Origin: Pirellula staleyi DSM 6068
GTDB lineage: Bacteria; Planctomycetota; Planctomycetia; Pirellulales; Pirellulaceae
Assembly: GCA_945875845.1 (NCBI GenBank)
Contig: CAMCMB010000047.1
Coordinates: 1-55,108, forward strand
Direction: 5' to 3'
Length of the DNA stretch: 55,108 nt
Shown: piece after piece, positions 9,017 to 17,581 of the stretch
Numbering within the stretch: position 1 is the first letter of the stretch
Layout of the letters: every line of letters starts with the position of its first letter
Made by a program: the position numbers and the translations under genes
Notes under the pieces: model-generated
Seen by the model: only the letters and a program-made list of their open reading frames with translations
Told to the model about the DNA's origin: nothing
The model's database searches: none

Positions 9017-9034
9017 ATGCTTAGACCCAATCAA

Positions 9035-9973
9035 ATGACCAATGCCTCCCCAATGATTCTCTGGATGCAGAGCCTCTCGGATCCAACCCGAGCTAGGCTG
9101 CTGCGTTTGCTTGAGCGAACCGAGTTAACCGTCGTCGAAATGTGCACCACCTTACAACTTCCTCAAAGCACGGTTAGCCGTCATCTGAAAGTCCTTGCGG
9201 ACGATGGCTGGGCTGCTTCGCGTCGCGATGGTACGAGCAATCTGTACCGTATGCACAGCAGCGACATGGAACCGCCGCAGAAGAAGCTTTGGAGCGTGGT
9301 GAAGGGGCATAGCGTGCCCTCCAGTACGGCCGACCAAGACGATGCCAGACTGGAACAGGTGATCGATGCACGGCGTTCGCGGTCGCAAGCTTTCTTTTCG
9401 TCCGCAGCCGAGAAATGGGACCGCCTTCGAGCTGATCTGTTTGGATATCGCGTCGACGCTTGGGCCTTTGCAGCCGCATTTCCTTGCGATTCGGTCGTCG
9501 GAGACTTGGGCTGCGGGACTGGAGCCGTCGCCCAGACTTTGGCTCCTTGGGTTTCCCAGGTGATCGCCGTGGATTCGTCTGCTGCCATGATGCAATCGGC
9601 TCGCAAGCGGCTCAAGGACCACTCGAACATTGAGCTGCGGCGAGGTGAATTGACCCAGCTACCCATTGAGGATGCAACCCTGAGCCACGCGATTTTGATT
9701 CTCGTGCTGCCGTATCTTGCCTCGCCTCACTTGGCTTTCGAGGAAGCCCGGCGAGTGACCAAGCCTGGTGGGAAATTAATTGTGGTGGATATGATCCCAC
9801 ACGATCGAGCTGAGTATCGCGAAGAACTTGGACACTCATGGCAGGGATTTCCTGCCGAACAGATTCAAACATGGATGAACCAATCAGGCTGGCTTCCCAG
9901 CAAATTCGCTTTGATGCCGCATGAGCCTGATGCCAAAGGAACTGGCTTGTTTGTTACGACTGCTACCCGATAA
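9035..9973 (+). CDS. ArsR-family regulator fused to a SAM-dependent methyltransferase domain (SahR-like)
   Basis: 312 aa from the ATG at 9035. Residues about 5-85 form a winged-helix ArsR domain (SDPTRARLLRLLE; recognition helix QLPQSTVSRHLKVL). Residues about 120-300 form a class I methyltransferase with motif I VVGDLGCGTGAVAQ near residue 153 and a later KPGGKLIVVDMI strand. ArsR-methyltransferase fusions next to ahcY are known as SahR-type regulators of methionine/SAH metabolism in Proteobacteria. By analogy this protein may sense SAH or SAM. The frame is open back to 8891, but that part is repeat and promoter sequence. ahcY starts 35 nt downstream, so an operon is likely. No strong ribosome-binding site is seen. 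Confidence 0.82.
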   Translation: MTNASPMILWMQSLSDPTRARLLRLLERTELTVVEMCTTLQLPQSTVSRHLKVLADDGWAASRRDGTSNLYRMHSSDMEPPQKKLWSVVKGHSVPSSTADQDDARLEQVIDARRSRSQAFFSSAAEKWDRLRADLFGYRVDAWAFAAAFPCDSVVGDLGCGTGAVAQTLAPWVSQVIAVDSSAAMMQSARKRLKDHSNIELRRGELTQLPIEDATLSHAILILVLPYLASPHLAFEEARRVTKPGGKLIVVDMIPHDRAEYREELGHSWQGFPAEQIQTWMNQSGWLPSKFALMPHEPDAKGTGLFVTTATR

Positions 9974-10008
9974 ACCTTTTTTTGTTGTTCCCCAGGAGAG
10001 ATGATTGA

Positions 10009-11553
10009 ATGAGTACTGTTGCTGATAAAAAGAATGTTAAGCCAGGCGTTGCGGATGCGTCCCGCGTTCCATTTAAGGTTCGCGCGTTCGATCTGTTGGT
10101 AGCTGGCAAGCGAGCCGAAGCCGAAGAGATTGCTTCGCTCGGCCGCAAGGAAATTCAACTTGCCGAAGACGAGATGCCAGGCCTGATGGCCTTGAGAGCC
10201 CGACACGGCAAGACCAAGCCATTGGCTGGTGCCAAGATCATGGGTTCCTTGCACATGACAGTTCAGACCGCGGTTCTGATTGAAACCCTGTCCGACTTGG
10301 GGGCGGATGTACGGTGGGTTAGCTGCAACATTTTCTCGACGCAAGATTCGGCTGCGGCAGCGGTTGTTGTCGGTCGGGGCGGTTCGTTGGATAATCCCGT
10401 TGGTATTCCAGTGTTCGCCTGGAAAGGTGAAACGCTGCCTGAATACTGGTGGTGCACCAAGGAAGCATTGGTATGGCCAGACGGAAGCGGTCCAGATTTG
10501 ATCGTGGATGATGGTGGTGATGCAACCATGTTGATTCACAAAGGCACCGAATACGAAGCGACCGGCGTTGTCCCAGACTTCGATGCAGAAAATGAGCCAG
10601 AAGAATGGGGCGTCATTCTTGATTTGCTTCGCCAAGAATTGGTAGTTAATCCCGGTCGATACACGGCCATGGGCAAAGCTTGCATGGGTGTTTCCGAAGA
10701 AACCACCACCGGTGTGAAGCGATTGTACGACATGGCCAAGGACAAGACGTTGCTCTTCCCTGCCATCAACGTGAACGACTCGGTTACCAAGAGCAAGTTC
10801 GATAATCTCTACGGTTGCCGTCATTCGCTCATCGACGGATTGAACCGTGCCGCGGACGTGATGTTGGCTGGTAAAGTCGCTGTGGTTTGTGGGTTCGGCG
10901 ACGTGGGCAAGGGTAGCTGCCAATCGTTGAGGGGCCAAGGTTGCCGTGTGATCGTGACCGAAGTCGATCCAATCTGCGCGCTGCAAGCAGTGATGGAAGG
11001 CTACGAAGTCAAAACGCTGGAAGACTTCTTGTCAACCGCCGACATTTTCGTAACGGCAACAGGCAACAAGGACATTATCACCGCCGAGCAAATGGCAAGG
11101 ATGAAGGACAAGGCGATTGTTTGCAACATCGGACACTTCGACAACGAAATCGATATGTCTGGATTGGAAAAGATGCAAAAGTCTGGCAAGGTCGAACGAC
11201 GCAATATCAAGGCTCAATTCGACCAATGGTATTTCCACGGTTCGAAGCACAGCATCTTGGTTTTGGCGGAAGGTCGATTGATGAATTTGGGCTGTGCCAC
11301 AGGCCACCCAAGCTTCGTGATGAGCACCAGTTTCACCAACCAAGTGTTGGCCCAATTGGAGCTTTGGATCGAGCGAAAGACCGGCAAGTATGCGAAGACA
11401 GTTTACACGTTGCCTAAGCACTTGGACGAAGAAGTCGCACGATTGCACTTGGGCAAACTGGGCGTGAAGCTGACGACGCTGACCCCATCGCAAGCCGAAT
11501 ATTTGGGCTGCGGCACGAATGGTCCGTACAAGGCTGATCAATACCGATACTAA
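10009..11553 (+). CDS. ahcY: Adenosylhomocysteinase
   Basis: 514 aa. Cleaves S-adenosylhomocysteine to adenosine and homocysteine, relieving product inhibition of methyltransferases; cytoplasmic, NAD-dependent. Family features include [13 protein letters not shown], the SCNIFSTQD block, the NAD-binding motif [10 protein letters not shown] (residues 295-304), [12 protein letters not shown] and the C-terminal [10 protein letters not shown]. It is longer than the shortest forms, and the insertion before [21 protein letters not shown] is typical of long bacterial forms. A good AGGAG (9994-9998) precedes the start. It follows the SahR-like gene closely and ends at a strong terminator, giving a two-gene transcription unit. 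Confidence 0.96.
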   Translation: MSTVADKKNVKPGVADASRVPFKVRAFDLLVAGKRAEAEEIASLGRKEIQLAEDEMPGLMALRARHGKTKPLAGAKIMGSLHMTVQTAVLIETLSDLGADVRWVSCNIFSTQDSAAAAVVVGRGGSLDNPVGIPVFAWKGETLPEYWWCTKEALVWPDGSGPDLIVDDGGDATMLIHKGTEYEATGVVPDFDAENEPEEWGVILDLLRQELVVNPGRYTAMGKACMGVSEETTTGVKRLYDMAKDKTLLFPAINVNDSVTKSKFDNLYGCRHSLIDGLNRAADVMLAGKVAVVCGFGDVGKGSCQSLRGQGCRVIVTEVDPICALQAVMEGYEVKTLEDFLSTADIFVTATGNKDIITAEQMARMKDKAIVCNIGHFDNEIDMSGLEKMQKSGKVERRNIKAQFDQWYFHGSKHSILVLAEGRLMNLGCATGHPSFVMSTSFTNQVLAQLELWIERKTGKYAKTVYTLPKHLDEEVARLHLGKLGVKLTTLTPSQAEYLGCGTNGPYKADQYRY

Positions 11554-11623
11554 TATGTTGAGTTTAAGATTGGTTCGAGGGTAGTCATACTATCCTGGAC
11601 TAAATTTGACAGATTTCAGAAAG

Positions 11624-11654
11624 AACCCCAGTTGCATTGCAACTGGGGTTTTTT
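11624..11654 (+). terminator. Intrinsic terminator of ahcY
   Basis: AACCCCAGTTGC (11624-11635) pairs perfectly with GCAACTGGGGTT (11639-11650) around a 3-nt loop; the right arm ends in and continues into a run of six T. Confidence 0.92.
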
Positions 11655-11658
11655 CGTC

Positions 11659-11703
11659 GAAGCGATGCTTTGAAGCGATGCTTTGAAGCGATGCTTTGAA
11701 GCG
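11659..11703. repeat. 13-bp tandem repeat
   Basis: Three perfect copies of GAAGCGATGCTTT (11659-11671, 11672-11684, 11685-11697) plus a partial fourth, directly downstream of the ahcY terminator. Confidence 0.85.
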
Positions 11704-11741
11704 GAACAATGCGCCTGCATATCAGCCGCAGGGCACTAGCG

Positions 11742-11856
11742 GTCTGTTGATTTAGTGAAGTCGTTATTGGGTAAGGGCGGTACGACGGACTTCCAAGTCC
11801 GTCGATGGGGAATTCGACGGACTTGGAAGTCCGTCGTACCATTAAATCAACAAGCT
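11742..11856. mobile_element. R1 palindromic element with shared TGTTGATTTA ends
   Basis: A long hairpin (11779-11840) with arms GGTACGACGGACTTCCAAG and its complement is bounded by TGTTGATTTA (11745-11754) and TAAATCAACA (11843-11852). ACTAGCG occurs just outside on both sides (11735-11741 and 11857-11863), resembling a 7-bp target duplication. Related copies lie at 22924-23041 and 45856-45973. Confidence 0.7.
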
Positions 11857-11942
11857 ACTAGCGCGTTCCGGTTGATTTGGACCGTACAGCGCCAACCCTG
11901 GAAGCGATGCACGATGCAAGATGACGCATGCTCCGTGTCGTC

Positions 11943-13430
11943 CTAACTTTCGAGCAGTTCGTGGCGTACGACTCCGTGAATATCCGTCAATCGAAAATCG
12001 CGGCCTTGGTACTTGTACGTCAAGCGTTCGTGATGGACTCCCAGCAGATGCATGATGGTTGCATTTAGGTCGTGTACGTGGACTGGGTCGCGAGTGATGT
12101 TGTAGCAGTAGTCATCGGTCTCGCCAAAGGTAAGACCGCGTTTGACTCCGGCACCTGCCATTAACATGGTGAAACACCGAGGATGATGATCTCGGCCGTA
12201 GTTCGTTGCCGTGATTTCCCCTTGCGAATAGATGGTCCGTCCAAATTCGCCTCCCCAGACGATCAGCGTATCGTCGAGCATTCCGCGTTGTTCGAGATCC
12301 TTGATCAACGCGGCAGTCGCTTGATCGGTGTCCGTGCATTGGCCACGAATCGCTGCGGGCAGTCCGCCGTGGTGGTCCCAGCCCATGTGAAAGAGTTGAA
12401 TGAACCGCACGTCGCGTTCGGCCAATCGCCGCGCCAATAAGCAGTTCGCCGCGTAGCTGCCAGGACGTTTGACATCGGGGCCGTACATGTCGAGGATATG
12501 CTGAGGCTCGCTGGCGAGATTGAGTAGATCTGGAACACTGGATTGCATCCGAAAAGCCAATTCGTATTGGGCAATCCTCATTTGGATTTCCGGATCTTGT
12601 GTCGCCTGAAAGTGTTCGCCATTGAGAACTGCCAAGCGATCCAGAGTGGATCGTCTGATTTCGGAACTAACGCCAGGTGGATTGGAGAGATAGAGGACTG
12701 CGTCCCCTTGATTGCGAAATTTGACCCCTTGATGTTTTGAGGGGAGAAAGCCGGCGCTCCACAACCGATCGTAAAGGGGTTGATCATCTTTGCGGCCGCT
12801 GCCGAAAGATGTCAAGACGACGTATGCTGGCAGGTCAAGATTCTCGCTCCCCAGTCCATAGCTGACCCACGACCCGATGCTCGGTCGCCCGGCTAACTGC
12901 GACCCCGTTTGACAAAAGGTAATGGCCGGATCGTGGTTGATGGCTTCGGTTACCATCGATCGGACCATACACAGCTTGTCGGCCACGGTCGCCATGTTGG
13001 GCAACAGATTGCTCATCCACATCCCGCATTCGCCATGCTGTTTGAAATCAAATATCGACGGTGCAACCGGAAACGTTTTTTGCCCGGAAGTCATGGTCGT
13101 CAAGCGCTGGCCTAGGCGAATCGAGGCGGGCAGATCTTCTCCCTTGCGATCCTTCATCAATGGCTTCGGATCAAAGAGATCCATCTGCGAGGGTGCGCCC
13201 GATTGAAACAAATAGATGATTCGCTTGGCCTTGGGCGGATGATTCGGAAAGCCAGGCAAGCCAACGGGCTCTTTGGAACCCGTCGCTTTGCCGTCACCAT
13301 TGAGATCGCTAGACAACAGGGATGTGAGAGCGGCAGCTCCAACAACCTGGGCTCCCCCACGCATAAAAAGTCTGCGATTGAGTCGATCTTGCAATTGCAT
13401 TGTTTCGATTGAGTTCATTTTAAAATTCAT
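11943..13430 (-). CDS. DUF1501 protein (pair 2)
   Basis: 495 aa. It has the same architecture as the DUF1501 proteins of pairs 1 and 3: an N-terminal RRLFMRGG segment followed by a hydrophobic Tat-like stretch, AKRIIYLFQSGAPSQMDLFDP, the [15 protein letters not shown] block, a MGWDHHGGL block, WGGEFGRT and the C-terminal HLLGVHHERLTYKYQGRDF block. In-frame ATGs at 13418 and 13400 are alternatives; 13400 would place the RRLF motif nearer the start. The cytochrome gene ends 12 nt upstream on the same strand, so they form a unit. Exported; substrate unknown. Confidence 0.9.
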   Translation of the reverse strand: MNFKMNSIETMQLQDRLNRRLFMRGGAQVVGAAALTSLLSSDLNGDGKATGSKEPVGLPGFPNHPPKAKRIIYLFQSGAPSQMDLFDPKPLMKDRKGEDLPASIRLGQRLTTMTSGQKTFPVAPSIFDFKQHGECGMWMSNLLPNMATVADKLCMVRSMVTEAINHDPAITFCQTGSQLAGRPSIGSWVSYGLGSENLDLPAYVVLTSFGSGRKDDQPLYDRLWSAGFLPSKHQGVKFRNQGDAVLYLSNPPGVSSEIRRSTLDRLAVLNGEHFQATQDPEIQMRIAQYELAFRMQSSVPDLLNLASEPQHILDMYGPDVKRPGSYAANCLLARRLAERDVRFIQLFHMGWDHHGGLPAAIRGQCTDTDQATAALIKDLEQRGMLDDTLIVWGGEFGRTIYSQGEITATNYGRDHHPRCFTMLMAGAGVKRGLTFGETDDYCYNITRDPVHVHDLNATIMHLLGVHHERLTYKYQGRDFRLTDIHGVVRHELLES

Positions 13431-13442
13431 TGGTTGTGTTTT

Positions 13443-16400
13443 CTATTCACGAGTGACAAACTCATCCAGGTTGAGCAGAATATTGGCGACCAACGAATAG
13501 GCTGCATGCGTGGCCGGATCTAGCTCTGGATGCGATGGCGAGTCACCTGTTTTAAGCAGAAGCTTGGTTGCATCCGGATCGCTCTTAAATCGCTGTTGAT
13601 CTTCCGCCAGACCTTTCAAAAGTACATCCGATTCGCGATCGGTCGGAGCTCGTCCGATGGCCGTTCGAAATCCGAACTCAATGCGCTCTCGATCGGTGCT
13701 CCCGCCTTCAAGAATCATCCTTGCACCGAAGTGGCGAGCCGCTTCGACGAACGTAACTTCGTTCATGAGCGACAGTGCTTGGAGCGGTGTATTGGTCCTC
13801 GATCGCTTGACAATGCAAGCCTCTCGGTTCGGTGCGTCAAAAAGCAACAGCGAGGGTGGGGCTGCTGTCCGTTTCCAAATCGTGTACATCGTTCGACGAT
13901 ACAGGCCATCCCCTTTGTCAGGAATGTAGTTGCGAAGGTTACCATACTTGCTCGTCTCGTCCCAAACTCCTTCGGGCATATACGGGCGAACGCTCGGTCC
14001 ACCGATCTTCGGTACCAGTAGATTGCTGACAGCCAGGGCGGAATCGCGAAGAACTTCACCCGTTAAGCGGATGCGCGAAGCGCGAGTCAACAATCGATTT
14101 TCCGGATCTCGCTTGGCAATCTCCGGATCGACTCGTTGCGATTGACGATAGGTTTGGCTCAAGAGAATGAGTTTTTGTAGGGACTTCATGTCCCAAGCGG
14201 TCGGAGGCTTGCTAGGGTCCAATGTATTTTTTGTCGGTTCCATGAATTCCGAAGCAAGCCAATCGAGCAGTTCCGGATGGCTCGGATACTCCGCTTGTGC
14301 GCCAAAATTCTCGGTGGTCTTCACCAGTCCGACGCCAAAGAATCGCTCCCATTCGCGATTGACCCAAACGCGAGCCGTTAAAGGGTTGTTGCGTTGCACA
14401 ATCCATTTTGCAAACCCCAATCGATCCATGGATTCCGTTTCTGGAATCGGTGGCAAGACGGCAGGTACACCGCGCGATACTTTGTCACCGGGTTGATCGT
14501 ATTGGCCTCGGACGAGAACGAACGCATCTCGCGGCTTGCCCTCTTTCATCACCATTGTGGTCGGCAGATCATCGCGATAGTCTTGCAGTTTCTTCTTGGC
14601 AGCCTCGACTTCCTTGACCGCATCGGCATAGGGGCCCGGCACATTCTTTTTGTAATGTTCCGTCAAAATCTTGCGTTGTTCGTCCGTACGAGCCTCTTGC
14701 GGTTTATCCAAGATGAGCTGAATGTCCGCGGAGGTACTGGCATCTTTGAGAGAAATACGATCGGGGGCGATCGACGTAGTCGACAGGCGAAATCGGCCAA
14801 CGTTGTGGTCTTGATAGGTCGATCCATTCTTGATGGTGATTTCAATCTTGGCATCGTTTGGAATTGGCACGGCTTTGTTGGTTTGCAAAACGAGTTTCCT
14901 GGGGAGCCGCTTGGTAACGTCGTTGCCATCGATGGCCCATCCGATATTGGGTTCTGCTTTGCGTTTCGCACGGGCAGTCACGATCGATGCGGCTGGCCAT
15001 CCCTTTTGCTCATAGTCCGCCTGGGCTTTGGTGAATCGAAGCGGAAGTGGTTCGGATAGACTTGGTGCTCGGATCTGAGCTGTAACGTCGGTCAAAATAA
15101 AGTTACCGTTGAACCCTCTGCCTAAGCTCTCATTGGGCAGCGATGCATCCGGAAAAACTTCGATGAGAATGGCGGTGAGTTCCGAGCCGGCCAGTGCACC
15201 GGAAGCAACGTAGGAGTCGTTGGCGGGATTGGGTCCGCTCGCCAAATAGCTACCGTCGCTTTGCTTGGTTAATTGGGCTCCCCCAATGGACTTAGCGACA
15301 TCGATCGCGAGCGGTCGCCAAGGCGTTTCGGTTTCGCTAGGCTTGACCTCCCTCGACTTTTCCCACTCTTGAATCCAAGCAGGCAATCGAATTTCCGCAT
15401 TCTTAAGGTTTGTGTCTGCGTCGGACTTGGCTGACTCGAGTCTCGCAATTTCCCTCTCGGTTTCGGCAGTCGAAAGCGTTAATAACGGCGGGGTATTTTC
15501 GCCTTTCTTTCCGGCGGGCGCCAGGACTCCGCTTTCGTCATTGGAATTGAAAAACGCATAAAGCGAATAGAACTCCTTTTGCGAAATCGGATCAAACTTG
15601 TGATCATGGCAACGGCAGCAATTGAATGTAAGTCCGAGCCAAGTCAGCCCCGTGGTTTCGACACGGTCGATCACCGTCTCAACAAACCACTCCGCTTCGA
15701 TTCGCCCCCCTTCGCCATTCAAACGATGGTTGCGATTGAATCCGGTGGCGATAATTTGGTCGGGTGTGGCATTTGGCAGGAGATCACCAGCCAACTGTTC
15801 GATGGTAAACTGATCGAATGGCAGATTCTTGTTGTAGGCTTGGATGACCCAATCTCGCCAAGCCCAAATGTCGCGACTCCCATCGCTTTGGAATCCGTTG
15901 CTATCGGCATAGCGCGCATAGTCCAGCCAGTTCAATGCCATGCGTTCGCCGTACTGCGGTGCATTCAGCAATCGATCGACGACCTTCTCGTACGCATTGA
16001 CGGACTGGTCTTTTAAAAACGCATCGATCTCATCGGGCTTGGGAGGAAGGCCCGTCAAGTCAAGTGTCGCGCGGCGAATGAGCGTTACCTTATCAGCCTC
16101 CTTTGCCGGCAAAATACCTTCCCGTTCCAGCCGACCGCGAATAAACAAGTCGATCGGATTGGCTTGCTCCGCTGCGATGTTGGTGAGCTTTGGGAGAGAA
16201 GGCCGCACAGGCGGAATGAACGCCCAGTGACTCTGGTACTTGGCTCCTTGAGCAACCCACTGTCGCAGCGTCTCTTTCTGAGCGGTGGTCAAGTGCTTTT
16301 CGGATCGAGCAGGGGGCATATGAACATCGGGATCGTCGGACAGGATCCTAGCAATCAATTCGCTGTGATCCGGATTGCCTGCCACGATGGCTACCTTTCC

Positions 16401-16652
16401 GGAATCGGATGGTGCAATAGCCCCATCTCGGTTATCCAATCGCAACCCGCCTTCGCGTTTATTTTGGTCGGGGCCGTGGCAGGCAAAGCAATTCTCGGAA
16501 AGGATGGACCTTACGTCCCGATTGAATTCAATTTCCTCGGCCTGAGCGGCGGCGTTTGGACCAAGAAATTCGCCCCTGAAACAAGCGAGAGCCAATGCAA
16601 TCGAAGCAAGAACTCTCGGCGAAAATGCATGGAACATGTTCAGCATTCGCAT
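13443..16652 (-). CDS. Planctomycete cytochrome c protein, PSCyt1-DUF1549-DUF1553 (pair 2)
   Basis: About 1069 aa from the ATG at 16652 (16646 also possible). Signal peptide LASIALALACF; PSCyt1 motif CFACH (55-59) in the context [25 protein letters not shown]1549 with a second CxxCH (CCRCH in [17 protein letters not shown]); and a C-terminal DUF1553 with NPLTARVWVNREWERFFGVG and TYRQS blocks. The open frame extends to 16769 but would begin in the R7 fragment at 16770-16799, so the longer start is rejected. A middle region of about 250 residues differs from pairs 1 and 3 more than the two ends do. Function as for the family: exported, possibly redox-linked, unproven. Confidence 0.9.
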   Translation of the reverse strand: MRMLNMFHAFSPRVLASIALALACFRGEFLGPNAAAQAEEIEFNRDVRSILSENCFACHGPDQNKREGGLRLDNRDGAIAPSDSGKVAIVAGNPDHSELIARILSDDPDVHMPPARSEKHLTTAQKETLRQWVAQGAKYQSHWAFIPPVRPSLPKLTNIAAEQANPIDLFIRGRLEREGILPAKEADKVTLIRRATLDLTGLPPKPDEIDAFLKDQSVNAYEKVVDRLLNAPQYGERMALNWLDYARYADSNGFQSDGSRDIWAWRDWVIQAYNKNLPFDQFTIEQLAGDLLPNATPDQIIATGFNRNHRLNGEGGRIEAEWFVETVIDRVETTGLTWLGLTFNCCRCHDHKFDPISQKEFYSLYAFFNSNDESGVLAPAGKKGENTPPLLTLSTAETEREIARLESAKSDADTNLKNAEIRLPAWIQEWEKSREVKPSETETPWRPLAIDVAKSIGGAQLTKQSDGSYLASGPNPANDSYVASGALAGSELTAILIEVFPDASLPNESLGRGFNGNFILTDVTAQIRAPSLSEPLPLRFTKAQADYEQKGWPAASIVTARAKRKAEPNIGWAIDGNDVTKRLPRKLVLQTNKAVPIPNDAKIEITIKNGSTYQDHNVGRFRLSTTSIAPDRISLKDASTSADIQLILDKPQEARTDEQRKILTEHYKKNVPGPYADAVKEVEAAKKKLQDYRDDLPTTMVMKEGKPRDAFVLVRGQYDQPGDKVSRGVPAVLPPIPETESMDRLGFAKWIVQRNNPLTARVWVNREWERFFGVGLVKTTENFGAQAEYPSHPELLDWLASEFMEPTKNTLDPSKPPTAWDMKSLQKLILLSQTYRQSQRVDPEIAKRDPENRLLTRASRIRLTGEVLRDSALAVSNLLVPKIGGPSVRPYMPEGVWDETSKYGNLRNYIPDKGDGLYRRTMYTIWKRTAAPPSLLLFDAPNREACIVKRSRTNTPLQALSLMNEVTFVEAARHFGARMILEGGSTDRERIEFGFRTAIGRAPTDRESDVLLKGLAEDQQRFKSDPDATKLLLKTGDSPSHPELDPATHAAYSLVANILLNLDEFVTRE

Positions 16653-16769
16653 AATCGAATCGCGTGGTGGAGAGATGGGGAGGGATGTTAGGCTACGGGC
16701 AGATTCAATTCTACCCGTAAAATGGGTGGCGCGCTGTGAGGAACGAAGGGCGTGTGACGCGAACCACAA

Positions 16770-16799
16770 TTCACCGGGCGGCTCGCGCCGCTCCGCTAG
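16770..16799. repeat. R7 right-arm fragment
   Basis: TTCACCGGGCGGCTCGCGCC followed by GCTCCGCTAG matches the right arm of the complete R7 repeat at about 5086-5115. The left arm is absent. Confidence 0.65.
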
Positions 16800-16834
16800 G
16801 AGTGCCTAGCTAGTCTGCCATGGGTCGTCAAAAA

Positions 16835-17371
16835 CTACTTTGCAGGTTTTTTTGCGACGCCTAGTTTAGCCAACTGCACCGAAAGGTCTTTCCCGTGGGT
16901 TTCCGTCTTGACCATATCATCGATCGCCAAGATCTTTCCGTCTTTTCCGATAATAATGGTCACCCGATTCGCAGCTTTGCCGTCTGGCTTTAAGACTCCG
17001 AACAGCTTTGCATTCTTGCCGTCCGGATCGCACAAGATAGGGTAATCGAGGTTGAGGCTTTTGGCGAACTCGGCGTTCTTTTCGACCGTGTCCGTGCTCG
17101 CCGTAAAGTAGGCGACTTCGTACTGTCGCAATTGAGCGCCGGATTCGCGCATCGAGTTGCATTCTTTCGTGCATCCGCCGGTAAAGGCACGTGGAAACCA
17201 AGCGATAATCACCGCTTGTTTGCCGATGAAATCCTTGGCTGCGTATGTTTTGCCATCGCTCGCTTTGAGTTCGAATTCGGGTGCATTATCACCGACTTTG
17301 AGTCCGTCTGCGGCAAAGGTGGTGGATACGAACATCATTGCCATTATCAGGATACTGTTAACGAGTCGCAT
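16835..17371 (-). CDS. Exported peroxiredoxin (AhpC/TSA, BCP-like)
   Basis: 178 aa. A signal peptide (ILIMAMMFVSTTFAA) makes this an exported thiol peroxidase. The thioredoxin-fold domain starts at LKVGDNAPEFELKASDGK. The catalytic block is PRAFTGGCTKEC: T64 and C67 fit the PxxxTxxC peroxidatic motif, and C71 could be the resolving cysteine. The C67-x3-C71 spacing is one residue shorter than the usual C-x4-C of BCP/PrxQ. A GAGG ribosome-binding site precedes the ATG. Likely role is removal of peroxides outside the cytoplasm. It lies on the same strand as pair 2, about 180 nt upstream of it, and probably has its own promoter. Confidence 0.88.
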   Translation of the reverse strand: MRLVNSILIMAMMFVSTTFAADGLKVGDNAPEFELKASDGKTYAAKDFIGKQAVIIAWFPRAFTGGCTKECNSMRESGAQLRQYEVAYFTASTDTVEKNAEFAKSLNLDYPILCDPDGKNAKLFGVLKPDGKAANRVTIIIGKDGKILAIDDMVKTETHGKDLSVQLAKLGVAKKPAK

Positions 17372-17581
17372 GCTTGTCCTCGGTAGGAAGAAAGGTTAGG
17401 AAGGGTGGGGAACCATTGGTATTCTAACCGGGACGCTATAGGCTATGTGAATAATCGATGATTTTCTTGCGTCTGCCGCCCGTTGAAGGAAAACTTAGTT
17501 AAAACCACAGTCTGTACCGTTCCGCTGCGTTCCGAATCGCGGCTTGTCTCGATTGAAATTTCCGAAAACCAACCAAAAACT

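Noticed and set aside
8891-9034. Longer N-terminus for the ArsR-methyltransferase
   Set aside because: It would translate an R4 fragment and the putative promoter/operator.
9865-10986. Minus-strand 373-codon frame
   Set aside because: It is antisense to ahcY and the end of the SahR-like gene and has no recognisable domain.
16653-16769. Longer start for the pair 2 cytochrome protein
   Set aside because: The added residues start beside an R7 fragment and precede the natural signal peptide.
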